Positions 13,676-19,475 of a stretch of DNA of 22,258 bases are shown here, piece by piece (within the stretch, counting starts at the first letter, position 1; each line of letters opens with the position of its first letter). Both the position numbers and the translations under genes were made by a program. Origin of the DNA: a virus; IMG/VR virus record IMGVR_UViG_3300028025_004063, positions 1-22,258 of that record; one strand, written 5' to 3'. Below the pieces are notes generated by a model that was not told the origin of the DNA, searched no databases, and saw nothing but the letters and a program-made list of their open reading frames with translations.

Positions 13676-13894
13676 ATGGCACTAGACATCATATATCTAA
13701 TTATTGGCACGCCCGTTACCATTGCGGTAGCGTACGGCAGCCACGTTTTACGCTCGAAGCGTAAACCATCAACACCCGAAGCGACACCGTATCAATTTGA
13801 GCGGGATCAGTTCGTGCCGGGATTCAACGAAACGGTAAACCACCAGCGCACCGAATTAAAAAGAATGTACCGCGGGGAGGCGTTAAGGTCGTGA
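13676..13894 (+). CDS. Small membrane-anchored hypothetical
   Basis: 72 residues. An N-terminal hydrophobic segment (IIYLIIGTPVTIAVAYGSHVL) is followed by a basic junction (RSKRK) and a polar tail of ~45 residues, consistent with a single-pass inner-membrane protein with a cytoplasmic tail. It is the first gene after the promoter at 13631-13662. It ends in GTGA, overlapping the next gene by 4 bp. That gene is also an N-terminally anchored protein, so the two may work together. No family recognised. Confidence 0.6.
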   Translation: MALDIIYLIIGTPVTIAVAYGSHVLRSKRKPSTPEATPYQFERDQFVPGFNETVNHQRTELKRMYRGEALRS

Positions 13895-14367
13895 TTGGAT
13901 TGGTAATTACTTTGACGGCATTGAATTGCCTATCGATTTGGCGTTATTACAAAATGGAGGGGCGTTTTGTTGAATCAGACAGGGGTAAAACGCGAAAAAT
14001 TGAAAGCCTACACAATCAATTAAATACCTATTTGGCGGATTTGGACGAGGCAAAATTGGGTAGATTACACGATGCAAGCATACACGCGGACCAATTGCAT
14101 GCGTCAAGAAACAAGGCGCATCGACAAGAGGAATATATCCAACAATTAAAAAATGAGCTTGGAGCCTACCAACTAGACTCGCTGACAAAGTCCGAATGGC
14201 GCAAACAAATTGACGGCCTTCAAAACGAAATCGACGGCCTAAACGTTGACAAATTGCACCTTAAATCTGAGCTTGCAAAATACCGCGCGATTCACGAAAA
14301 ACGCAAAGCACAAAAGGCCGCCAACATGAGACGATTCAGGGCTAAGCAAAAGGAGGCGAAGGGATGA
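13891..14367 (+). CDS. Membrane-anchored coiled-coil protein
   Basis: 158 residues from a GTG start, with GGGAGG about 10 bases upstream. A short N-terminal hydrophobic segment (MIGLVITLTALNCLSIW) is followed by a long heptad-rich coiled coil (~30-130: HNQLNTYLADLDEAKL; LKNELGAYQLDSL; IDGLQNEIDGLNVDKLHLKS) and a strongly basic end (RKAQKAANMRRFRAKQKEAK). A membrane anchor, a rod and a basic tail could tether DNA or replication proteins to the membrane (inference). No known family. Both ends show 4-bp overlaps with neighbours. Confidence 0.65.
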   Translation: MIGLVITLTALNCLSIWRYYKMEGRFVESDRGKTRKIESLHNQLNTYLADLDEAKLGRLHDASIHADQLHASRNKAHRQEEYIQQLKNELGAYQLDSLTKSEWRKQIDGLQNEIDGLNVDKLHLKSELAKYRAIHEKRKAQKAANMRRFRAKQKEAKG

Positions 14368-14513
14368 AACAAGTTATTAAAAACGTATTGGCCTACGCAA
14401 TTGTTTACACAGTTCTATTAGCCGGTAAAGAACATCTAGGATTCGAAACGGCTGTGCTGTTTGGCTTGGCTCATTTGATGAGTACTCAAATATTGAAGGA
14501 GATAGAAAAATGA
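14364..14513 (+). CDS. 49-residue small membrane protein
   Basis: ATG 14364 to TGA 14511-14513; the start overlaps the previous stop (ATGA) and the stop overlaps the next ATG (14510). AGGAGG at 14351-14356 is a good ribosome site 7 bases upstream. The sequence has two short hydrophobic segments (VLAYAIVYTVLLAG and ETAVLFGLAHLMS) separated by KEHLGF, possibly a hairpin membrane protein. Function unknown. Confidence 0.6.
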   Translation: MKQVIKNVLAYAIVYTVLLAGKEHLGFETAVLFGLAHLMSTQILKEIEK

Positions 14514-14704
14514 GAATTATTGAATTAACTAAACATCCAAATTTCGAAAAGGCCTATGTTAATGCAAATACAATCATTAATTATATGCGTTTTAATGGAG
14601 TCAATTTTACATGGGTTGTATTTGGGCATGCAGATACCGAAATCAAAGTACACGAAACCCCCGAACAAATCACCGAATTAATTAAAAACGCACCAGAGTT
14701 ATGA
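14510..14704 (+). CDS. Small FlbD-like fold hypothetical
   Basis: 64 residues: MRIIELTKHPNFEKAYVNAN, then TIINYMRFNGVNFTWVVFG, then TEIKVHETPEQITELI. The order of a short strand, an I-N/A-N turn, strands, and an ETxEQI helix resembles the small FlbD-like proteins found in many phages; weak similarity by eye, function unknown. AAGGAG at 14496-14501 provides a strong ribosome site. Overlaps of 4 bp on both sides place it in the same operon. Confidence 0.6.
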   Translation: MRIIELTKHPNFEKAYVNANTIINYMRFNGVNFTWVVFGHADTEIKVHETPEQITELIKNAPEL

Positions 14705-14937
14705 GCACCCACAAAACAGCACCAAGCGTAAACGCGTTTCCAAGGATGTTTGGAAATGACGCGCCCCAAGATGGCCTAACCAAGCGCGAATACTTTGCAG
14801 CGGTGGCCTTGCAGGGGATATTGGCCAGAGAAGACAATTTCCCATACAAATCAAAAGACGAATTCTTAAAGTCAATAACGAGCATTTCCGTTGAATTGGC
14901 CGACCAACTTATTATCGAACTAAATAAAACAAACTAA
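14701..14937 (+). CDS. Conserved small phage protein (GLTKREYFAA motif)
   Basis: 78 residues. The central GLTKREYFAAVALQGILA is a recognisable motif of short conserved phage hypotheticals (GMTLRDYFAAKAMQ-type). The rest is helical, ending ELADQLIIELNK. No biochemical role is known to me. The start overlaps the previous stop by 4 bp and the next gene follows after 6 bp. Confidence 0.65.
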   Translation: MSTHKTAPSVNAFPRMFGNDAPQDGLTKREYFAAVALQGILAREDNFPYKSKDEFLKSITSISVELADQLIIELNKTN

Positions 14938-14943
14938 CACCAC

Positions 14944-15414
14944 ATGACTATCGAAATAATTAAAATCAAACTCTACCCAGGCAACACCGCCAAAATTCAA
15001 TACATAGTCGACAAGGACTACGAGGTGACGGCCGAATGGAAAAAACGAATTGCCCATGAGGATTTCACCAATGCATTGAAGGCCTTAACGCCTTTTCTGT
15101 TTGAGTTGTGCGAAATGGGTATTGTTACACATACCGATGCGGAATTTGACAGTATTATATTAAAAGATTACGAATCCACACAAATCGTTTTCGGTGGGAG
15201 TGGCGAATCGTACGGGTGTACGCTGGTTGGTAAGAAAACCCTAACCGGCAACCGCGTTTTGAATTTGGTGGCTCCGTTTATTTCGTTTATTGACGATGAT
15301 AGGTATATGAACGTCGATAAATTGCAAGTTGCAGCCATGAGGGCGTATAACGAGGCGGTTGAGTACATCAACGGCAAAACGGCACCAGATCCGCAATTGG
15401 AGCTAGAATTATGA
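14944..15414 (+). CDS. Conserved phage hypothetical
   Basis: 156 residues. The N-terminal segment IEIIKIKLYPGNTAKIQYIV is beta-like, followed by helices (FTNALKALTPFLFELCEMG), a strand region (STQIVFGGSGESYGCTLVGK, then KTLTG.RVLNLVAPF) and a C-terminal helix (KLQVAAMRAYNEAVEYINGK). I recall similar proteins in early regions of Bacteroidetes phages but no assigned function. It ends with ATGA overlapping the next gene. Confidence 0.65.
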   Translation: MTIEIIKIKLYPGNTAKIQYIVDKDYEVTAEWKKRIAHEDFTNALKALTPFLFELCEMGIVTHTDAEFDSIILKDYESTQIVFGGSGESYGCTLVGKKTLTGNRVLNLVAPFISFIDDDRYMNVDKLQVAAMRAYNEAVEYINGKTAPDPQLELEL

Positions 15415-15647
15415 CCCGCATCGTCGTAGCCACCGTAAACGGACAGCACAAATTTAGGGTTTATAAATTCCAGCAACTTGTTGCGACATTTGAAACAATG
15501 GAGGCCGCGAAGAAATACACCCACCTGGACGAAACAATCAACCTATTCAACAAATTATTCAAATCATTTCAATTCGAGCTATACAGATGCAACACGCAGC
15601 TACACACACAATGCAAGACGAAATTACTCGACTTAGGCGAGCTATAA
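15411..15647 (+). CDS. Small hypothetical preceding the DnaA-like gene
   Basis: 78 residues. The N-terminal half (TRIVVATVNGQHKFRVYKFQ, then LVATFETMEAAKKY) looks like a small beta-beta-alpha unit. The C-terminal half overlaps the start of the next gene by up to 61 bp in another frame, so its tail (RCNTQLHTQCKTKLLDLG) may be constrained by that gene. No family recognised. The start overlaps the previous stop as ATGA. Confidence 0.55.
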   Translation: MTRIVVATVNGQHKFRVYKFQQLVATFETMEAAKKYTHLDETINLFNKLFKSFQFELYRCNTQLHTQCKTKLLDLGEL

Positions 15648-16030
15648 CGGCGCAGGACCGCGAGATTATCAGATTAAAAAATATCATCAATTACCGCGCA
15701 ATTGAAAATAACATAACACCGATGTCAATTGAATGTGTGATGCATCATGTATGTGTATTTTTTAACATGACGGTAGACATGCTAATCGAGCGAAATCGAA
15801 AGGGCGAGCGGGTTAAGGCCAGAATGGCGGTTTGTTGGATTTCCCAGCGCAGGTATAATCACACCTACAAATCAATTGGCGTGAAACTGGGACACCGAGA
15901 CCATTCGACCATCATGAACGCATGCAGCGAGGCGGACGATTTCATACAAACAAACAAATCGTTCTCCAAGCAGGTCGACATGATAATTAACTCAATCGAG
16001 CAGGAATTTGCAAGCGACCCGACATTATGA
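15587..16030 (+). CDS. Stand-alone DnaA domain IV DNA-binding protein
   Basis: 147 residues. After an N-terminal coiled-coil-like segment (DEITRLRRAITAQDREIIRL) comes a DnaA C-terminal domain: VCVFFNMTVDMLIERNRKGE, ARMAVCWISQRRYN, YKSIGVKLGHRDHSTIMNAC. HRDHST (residues 103-108) is the DnaA-box-reading signature loop. There is no AAA+ domain, so it can bind DnaA-box-like DNA but not remodel an origin by ATP hydrolysis. ATG 15611 is an alternative start. The next gene is a helicase, overlapping by 4 bp. It could mark the phage origin, recruit host DnaB or compete with host DnaA (inference). Confidence 0.82.
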   Translation: MQHAATHTMQDEITRLRRAITAQDREIIRLKNIINYRAIENNITPMSIECVMHHVCVFFNMTVDMLIERNRKGERVKARMAVCWISQRRYNHTYKSIGVKLGHRDHSTIMNACSEADDFIQTNKSFSKQVDMIINSIEQEFASDPTL

Positions 16031-17550
16031 ATCTCTACCCATACCAACTTGACGGCGTGCGCATGATCCGCGAGGCATTCACCCGAGTGAAACGTGTTAT
16101 TTACGTGTTACCAACCTCGGGCGGAAAAACCGTGATCATGTCGCACATCGCGCTCAATGCTATACGCCGAGGTCGGAGGGTTTTAATTTTGGTGCATCGC
16201 GTGGAGCTATTGAAGCAAACAGGGCAGAAATTAGCCGCCTCGGGCATTCCGCACGGGTTTATATCGACCGAACACGTGCAGAACGATTTTTGGCCGGTGC
16301 AGGTTGCCATGGTTGCAACGATTCGAAACCGGCAAACCGAGCCGTTCAACCTTATTGTCGTTGATGAATGCCACCACACGCCATCATCGACGTATCAGGA
16401 GGTTATAGCCAGACACCCCGATGCGTACGTTCTGGGCGTTACGGCGACACCTTGCAGGCTAGACGGCAAAGGATTGGCCGATTGTTTTGATGAAATGGTA
16501 CAAGGCCCGCAGATCTACGATTTAATCGAATTTGGTTCACTTACTCAGCCCGTAACCTACGCGCCAGCAACGGCGGTCGATTTGAAGGGCGTTCGAACCG
16601 TTGCAGGCGATTACGTGAAATCGGAGCTATCCGACGCGATGAGTAAACCCAGCGTGACGGGTTCGGCGATCAAAGAATACATGAAGCACGCCCCTGGCAG
16701 ACCGTGCGTCGTGTTTTGCGTATCAGTGAAACACGCCGAGCAGGTCGCCGAGGATTTCCGAAATGCTGGATTTCGGGCGGTATCGGTTGACGGCAACACG
16801 GACCGAGAGGAGCGCGCCCGAATGATTGCGGGATTGTCTGACGGGGCGGTGCAGGTACTGTGCAGCTGTGATATTATCAGCGAGGGTACAGACGTTCCGG
16901 CGATTGAGGTCGGTATATCATTAAGGCCGACGAAATCGTTATCGCTGTATATTCAGCAGATGGGGCGCGTATTGAGGAAGCACCCGGGGAAAACCCGCGC
17001 GTTGTTGCTAGATCACGCAGGTAACTGTCATCGGCACGGCGTAATCACGATGCACCGCGATTGGGCGTTGGAACCCGGCAAGGAAGCAAAACGAACCGAA
17101 TCAATTATCCGTCAGTGTTTGAAGTGTTACGCGGTGTATGAATCAGCGCGAACCGAATGCCCTGAATGCGGAACCGTTCCACCGCCAAAACCGCGCGAAG
17201 TGGTTAAGGTTGCAGGCGAATTGGTACCGGTTAAGCAGGCCGACCAAGCCAAGGAAGCAGCCCGCAAAGAGTTGTGGGGTCGCAAAACGTTTGATGAATG
17301 GGTGGCGATTGCGCGGAAACGGGGTTACAAGACGGGGTGGGCTCGGTTTAGATATGATGCACAGGAGGCGCGATACGCACCGAAAACAACGGGCGAGATA
17401 ATAGACGCGGGACACGTTGGGGACGGCTCGATTTGGGTTGCGTACAGCGGTGAGCCCAGTGTTGATAGTTTGATTGAAAGGGCTCGATTGGTTGCGCCGG
17501 TTAAAGGCGTTTTGATGAGTAGGGAGAGTAATATGGTGACGATACGATGA
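16027..17550 (+). CDS. SF2 DEAD/DEAH-box DNA helicase with zinc motif
   Basis: 507 residues. Q-tip-like start (YPYQLDGV), Walker A PTSGGKT (29-35), motif II D113-E-C-H, motif III-like T139-A-T-P, and motif VI QQMGRVLRK (310-317) identify a superfamily 2 helicase of the SSL2/type III restriction family. A C-x2-C...C-x2-C zinc motif follows (Cys364, 367, 378, 381), then a basic C-terminal region. Phage helicases of this group act in replication or recombination. The gene sits between the DnaA-like gene and a small HTH gene, with 4-bp overlaps on both sides, in the same operon as the primase. Confidence 0.9.
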   Translation: MNLYPYQLDGVRMIREAFTRVKRVIYVLPTSGGKTVIMSHIALNAIRRGRRVLILVHRVELLKQTGQKLAASGIPHGFISTEHVQNDFWPVQVAMVATIRNRQTEPFNLIVVDECHHTPSSTYQEVIARHPDAYVLGVTATPCRLDGKGLADCFDEMVQGPQIYDLIEFGSLTQPVTYAPATAVDLKGVRTVAGDYVKSELSDAMSKPSVTGSAIKEYMKHAPGRPCVVFCVSVKHAEQVAEDFRNAGFRAVSVDGNTDREERARMIAGLSDGAVQVLCSCDIISEGTDVPAIEVGISLRPTKSLSLYIQQMGRVLRKHPGKTRALLLDHAGNCHRHGVITMHRDWALEPGKEAKRTESIIRQCLKCYAVYESARTECPECGTVPPPKPREVVKVAGELVPVKQADQAKEAARKELWGRKTFDEWVAIARKRGYKTGWARFRYDAQEARYAPKTTGEIIDAGHVGDGSIWVAYSGEPSVDSLIERARLVAPVKGVLMSRESNMVTIR

Positions 17551-17693
17551 AACTGGATTTGAAAGGCTACACGCCAAAACAATACGCGATTTTGATATTG
17601 CGGGATGACATGAGAAAGACCCAGCGAGAAATTGCCCGTCGCATGGGAATGAGTGAATCGGGCGTAAAACATGTAATTGATAAAAAACGATGA
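17547..17693 (+). CDS. 48-residue HTH protein
   Basis: ATG 17547 to TGA 17691-17693, overlapping both neighbours by 4 bp. The C-terminal half, TQREIARRMGMSESGVKHVI, reads as a helix-turn-helix of the sigma-70 region 4 / LuxR-like type; the N-terminal part (YTPKQYAILILRDDM) is one helix. It is too small for another domain. It may modulate host RNA polymerase or autoregulate the operon (inference). Confidence 0.65.
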   Translation: MKLDLKGYTPKQYAILILRDDMRKTQREIARRMGMSESGVKHVIDKKR

Positions 17694-17905
17694 AAAAAAC
17701 AATATTATTCACCTTGGCGGTCGGAATGATCGCTGGGTGTAGCGAATCTAACGGCCATGAAAGTAAATGGCCCGGAACAATACCAAAGGATGCCTTTGTA
17801 TTAGAAGCGTATAGTTTTGAAGGTCATAAATACATAACATACATAAATGGCGGTTTGGCTCATTCTGAATCGTGTGAGTGCAAAAATAAAGGAGGTGAGC
17901 AATGA
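17690..17905 (+). CDS. Phage-encoded lipoprotein
   Basis: 71 residues with a lipoprotein signal peptide: MKKTILFTLAVGMIAGC, with lipobox I-A-G-C and Cys17 as the lipidation site. The mature ~54 residues are polar (SESNGHESKW, then YSFEGHKYITYINGGLAHSE), with two further Cys (CEC) near the end. Small lipoproteins made early by phages often block superinfection or alter the envelope; that role is an inference. Its last codons (KNKGGEQ) also encode the GGAGGT ribosome site for the next gene. Confidence 0.7.
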   Translation: MKKTILFTLAVGMIAGCSESNGHESKWPGTIPKDAFVLEAYSFEGHKYITYINGGLAHSESCECKNKGGEQ

Positions 17906-18258
17906 ACGACAATAAACAACAAACGGCAGTAGAGTGGTTCATTGAAGAACTTGAATACAAGGGAGATTTGCGAGAAACTCCATCAATTAGAAACATTCAA
18001 TTAAACATTGATACATCTGATTATATGGAATTGAAACAACAAGCCAAAGAAATGGAGAAAGAGCAAAGGTCAGTTGAGATACAAAAGTTTATAGATAAAG
18101 TCAACGAAAAAATTGACAGAGAATTAGGATGGTGTGGAGGGCCTAGGAATAAATCTTTTGAAATGGAAAATTGGAGAAAAGCTTATGCAAATGTGCGTAA
18201 ATGGATGCAGAACTTAAATAAAGAATTTCAACAAACCTACGGAGGAGATAACCAATGA
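17902..18258 (+). CDS. Conserved Bacteroidetes-phage hypothetical (QTAVEW motif)
   Basis: 118 residues. The N-terminal QQTAVEWFIEELE and central QQAKEMEKEQ match a family of short helical proteins I recall from many Bacteroidetes phages, usually in early regions. The C-terminal part (ENWRKAYANVRKWMQNLNKE) is helical and the end is QQTYGGDNQ. A GGAGGT site (17891-17896) lies 5 bases before the ATG. The gene is A-rich compared with its neighbours. No function is known. Confidence 0.68.
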   Translation: MNDNKQQTAVEWFIEELEYKGDLRETPSIRNIQLNIDTSDYMELKQQAKEMEKEQRSVEIQKFIDKVNEKIDRELGWCGGPRNKSFEMENWRKAYANVRKWMQNLNKEFQQTYGGDNQ

Positions 18259-18497
18259 GTAAGTATCAACAACAAATTATTGAAGCCCTAAAAAATGGCG
18301 CAAAACTTCAATGTACCGAAGGCACAAATTGGCGTGCTTGGCTAAAATACCCACACGGAGAAATTAAATATGTTCGTAGAGATTCTGCCAATAAAGTATG
18401 TCAGCAATATTCAGATATATTAATATTTGGTAAATATGAAGGTATTAGTTATAAGTTAAAAAATAAAAACGAAACCTACGGAGGAGGTGAGCAATGA
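18255..18497 (+). CDS. Small hypothetical, GGGEQ-ending cassette gene
   Basis: 80 residues: IIEALKNGAKLQCTEGTNWR, then AWLKYPHGEIKYVRRDSANK, then SDILIFGKYEGISYKLKN and the end NETYGGGEQ. The repeated aromatic/Gly pattern suggests a small all-beta domain. GGAGGA at 18241-18246 lies 8 bases before the ATG, encoded by the end of the previous gene, and its own end encodes GGAGGAGGT for the next gene. No family named with confidence. Confidence 0.62.
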   Translation: MSKYQQQIIEALKNGAKLQCTEGTNWRAWLKYPHGEIKYVRRDSANKVCQQYSDILIFGKYEGISYKLKNKNETYGGGEQ

Positions 18498-18649
18498 AAA
18501 TAAAATTTGAAACATTTGAAAATATCATCGAATTTTTGCCGGCAATTTATTGTTGTAAACAATCCTACCGAGAAAGATTTGGAAAAGGCGTCGTGGTATT
18601 GGCTTGGCTTAAATGGGGTGTTATAATTTATAAGAAACCGAAAAAATGA
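18494..18649 (+). CDS. 51-residue hypothetical
   Basis: ATG 18494 to TGA 18647-18649, overlapping both neighbours by 4 bp, with GGAGGAGGT at 18480-18488 as ribosome site. It begins MKIKFETFENIIEFLPAIYC and has a hydrophobic stretch VVVLAWLKWGVIIY before a basic end KKPKK, so it could be membrane-associated. No family recognised. Confidence 0.58.
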   Translation: MKIKFETFENIIEFLPAIYCCKQSYRERFGKGVVVLAWLKWGVIIYKKPKK

Positions 18650-18981
18650 CAAACGAAACTAACATACAACACAAAATCATGCTAGCCGCCTCGCGCGTTC
18701 CAGGTGTGCGATTATTTCGAAATAATACGGGATTTGATAAAACGGCCAAGGTGAGATACGGCCTATGTGTCGGTAGCTCCGATTTAATCGGATGGAAAAC
18801 AATCGAAATAACCCCGCATCACGTCGGGCAGAAAATCGCGGTCTTTGTCGCATTGGAGGTTAAAACTCCAACAGGTAGACCGACTACTGAACAGTTAAAT
18901 TTTATCGACGTGGTTGATTCCGCTGGGGGTCATTCGGGTATAGTGCGTTCGGAGGAGGACGCTGTAAATTTGCTAAAATGA
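18646..18981 (+). CDS. VRR-NUC domain nuclease
   Basis: 111 residues, essentially one VRR-NUC (PD-(D/E)XK-type) domain. An N-terminal helix with Q8 (NIQHKIMLAASR) precedes RLFRNNTG, then LCVGSSDLIGW with the catalytic Asp, then VFVALEVKTPTGRPTTEQ with the ExK motif, then a helix ending HSGIVRSEEDAV. Stand-alone VRR-NUC proteins in phages are structure-specific nucleases thought to process branched DNA. It overlaps its neighbours by 4 bp and lies just upstream of the primase, which fits resolving replication or recombination intermediates. Confidence 0.87.
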   Translation: MTNETNIQHKIMLAASRVPGVRLFRNNTGFDKTAKVRYGLCVGSSDLIGWKTIEITPHHVGQKIAVFVALEVKTPTGRPTTEQLNFIDVVDSAGGHSGIVRSEEDAVNLLK

Positions 18982-19475
18982 AGCCGTTTAATCTAGAACA
19001 AGCGTTGAAGGGTAAGCCCGTAGTGACGCGGGATGGGCGGAAAATTGAGCGCGTTTGGTTGGATATAGATTTAGACGAATCGTATTCGGTTTACGCTATG
19101 GTCCCTTTGTTATCTTCACCAACGGAAAAAAATCAGCGTACTTTTACGCGTGATGGAATGTACTATAACGACGGAATGAAATCGGGGCACGACCTATTCA
19201 TGGCAGGCCGTTCATGGCCATCAATAACACCGCATCCACGCGCGATACTTTTCGCCACCGCATTCGTCCAGGTCTTGTTGGTTTCGCTCAACACGATACT
19301 ACTCGCCCACAAACAAATCGCGTCATCCATCGCGGTTGCGGGTTTGATTAGCTACGTTTGGACGTTCAACGTGAAGCGGGCCGCGTTTGGTTCGCATTGG
19401 GATAAAATAATTTATTCGCTCGGCGCCGCTTGTGGTTCGGGTGTTGGGATTTATCTTGCGGGGCTGATATTATGA
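18978..19475 (+). CDS. Membrane fusion protein: RDGR domain plus 3-4 membrane spans
   Basis: 165 residues in two parts. Residues 1-70 (FNLEQALKGKPVVTRDGRKI) match a short soluble domain found alone in many phages. Residues ~85-165 are hydrophobic with 3 or 4 spans (AILFATAFVQVLLVSLNTIL; IASSIAVAGLISYVW; IIYSLGAACGSGVGIYLAG) and polar turns (TFNVKRAAFGS). The second part resembles small phage membrane proteins that also occur separately. Role unknown; the gene lies between VRR-NUC and primase in the replication operon. The end overlaps the primase ATG by 4 bp. Confidence 0.65.
   Translation: MKPFNLEQALKGKPVVTRDGRKIERVWLDIDLDESYSVYAMVPLLSSPTEKNQRTFTRDGMYYNDGMKSGHDLFMAGRSWPSITPHPRAILFATAFVQVLLVSLNTILLAHKQIASSIAVAGLISYVWTFNVKRAAFGSHWDKIIYSLGAACGSGVGIYLAGLIL

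Noticed and set aside
17143-17712. 189-residue minus-strand ORF
   Set aside because: Antisense to the helicase end and the HTH gene; low-complexity basic sequence with no recognisable domain.
19430-19471. Upstream extension of the primase gene
   Set aside because: The 14 extra codons lie within the membrane-protein gene and precede no domain; ATG 19472 gives the ATGA junction used throughout the operon.
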